NCBI GenBank assembly: GCA_041874725.1
Contig: CP097466.1
Location: 5,952,001 to 6,016,000 of the forward strand
DNA length: 64,000 bases
Direction: 5' to 3'
From: Duganella sp. BuS-21
Lineage (GTDB): Bacteria; Pseudomonadota; Gammaproteobacteria; Burkholderiales; Burkholderiaceae_D
The translations under genes were made by a program, and so were the position numbers. The number at the start of each line of letters is the position of its first letter. Position 1 is the stretch's first letter. Under the pieces are notes generated by a model that saw only the letters and a list, made by a program, of their open reading frames with translations, was not told the DNA's origin and did no database searches. Shown here in pieces: positions 63,520-64,000 of this stretch.

Positions 63520-64000
63520 ATGCTGAGACCCTGGCCCGCCCGCGCCGCCGCCCCCTTCGTCCTCGTCGCATTGCTGGCATTGCTGGCAGTGCTGGCCGGC
63601 TGCGGCGGCGGGGGAGGCGGCGGCGGTAACGGCGGCGGTGGCACCACCACGCCGCCAGCAGTCGCCACGCCCGCCCTCACCTTCACGCCGACCACCCTCA
63701 GCGCCACCGTGGTGGCCGGCACCTCGCTCACCATGAATGTGCTGGCCGCCGTCACCCGGCCGGCCGACTTCAGCGGCGCCGGCGTGTTCGCCAGCGTGGT
63801 CGACGCCCAAGGCGTGCTCGCGCCCGGCGCGGCGCTGGTCAACGACAACCCCAACCAATACCACGCCGTGCTGCAATCGGCGCCGACGCTGGCGGCCGGC
63901 AACTACAAGGGCGAGCTCAGCGTGCGCCTGTGCCGCGACAGCGCCTGCGCCAGCCAGTTCCCCGGCTCGCCGGTGGCGCTGCCCTACGACATCACCGTGC
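63520..64000 (+). CDS. lipoprotein with Gly-rich linker, 5' part (truncated by window end)
   Basis: 160 codons visible and open to the end of the window. AAGGA lies eight bases before the ATG. Hydrophobic signal segment (residues 13-26) ends in the lipobox LAGC (Cys28), followed by a Gly-rich tract and Thr/Pro linker, then beta-strand-like sequence (TFTPTTLSATVVAGTSLTMN...). This layout matches cell-surface lipoproteins with immunoglobulin-like or similar beta-domains in this group, but the rest of the protein is not visible. Confidence 0.75.
   Translation, partial: MLRPWPARAAAPFVLVALLALLAVLAGCGGGGGGGGNGGGGTTTPPAVATPALTFTPTTLSATVVAGTSLTMNVLAAVTRPADFSGAGVFASVVDAQGVLAPGAALVNDNPNQYHAVLQSAPTLAAGNYKGELSVRLCRDSACASQFPGSPVALPYDITV

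Overview
This 64 kb window is chromosomal DNA from a high-GC betaproteobacterium, most likely an Oxalobacteraceae (Massilia / Duganella / Janthinobacterium group). The inference rests on a DUF2863 protein (a Burkholderiales family), a PEP-CTERM protein, a TorF-type porin, a complete kdp locus, a paaABCDE-GHIYZ cluster with divergent paaX, and intergenic palindromes of the kind common in these genomes. I see no rRNA, tRNA, CRISPR array, intact insertion sequence or prophage. The window starts inside one gene and ends inside another.

Layout. 1-677: 3' end of a VWA-domain gene. 760-9001 (minus): potassium uptake locus, 30-aa ORF-kdpF-kdpA-kdpB-kdpC-kdpD-kdpE, with a KdpE-operator-like site upstream. 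9206-12312: dapA-like gene coupled to a ParA-like gene with a degenerate P-loop, a TorF porin, and on the other strand a ParA-like pseudogene behind a small conserved-looking gene. 12524-17199: topoisomerase IV (parE, parC). 17337-20696 (minus): Ala/Lys-rich exported protein, secreted M64 peptidase and the first of two exported cyanophycinases. 19470-27735 looks like a cyanophycin or related peptide utilisation locus: TonB-dependent receptor and two cyanophycinases leftward, M14 deacylase and YfcC-type transporter rightward. 27945-34041: GNAT acetyltransferase, argH, secreted M4 protease, M24 peptidase and a VOC protein. 34063-44587: aerobic phenylacetyl-CoA catabolism. 44684-52510: M14 carboxypeptidase, a broken small gene, pmbA, darP-mog-esterase cluster, PEP-CTERM protein, CMD-family protein and class III aminotransferase. 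52549-57049 (minus): tight operon of KamA-type radical SAM enzyme, MFS transporter, prolyl-4-hydroxylase-like dioxygenase and FAH-family hydrolase. 57184-64000: periplasmic Cache protein with a chemoreceptor, 3-methyladenine glycosylase, HDOD protein, DUF2863 protein, TPR lipoprotein and a truncated lipoprotein.

The most unusual non-coding structure is a pair of related elements (27778-27909 and 45966-46108, opposite orientation). Inward-facing GCCT repeats spaced 10/10/11 bp flank an off-centre conserved core, TTGTAACAG-N15-CATAGGGA, with identical internal spacing in both copies. I do not recognise this element. Two further repeat families recur: ~80-bp paired palindromes (REPIN-like, one half sitting inside the paaD coding sequence), and GGGTC-type hairpins at convergent gene junctions.
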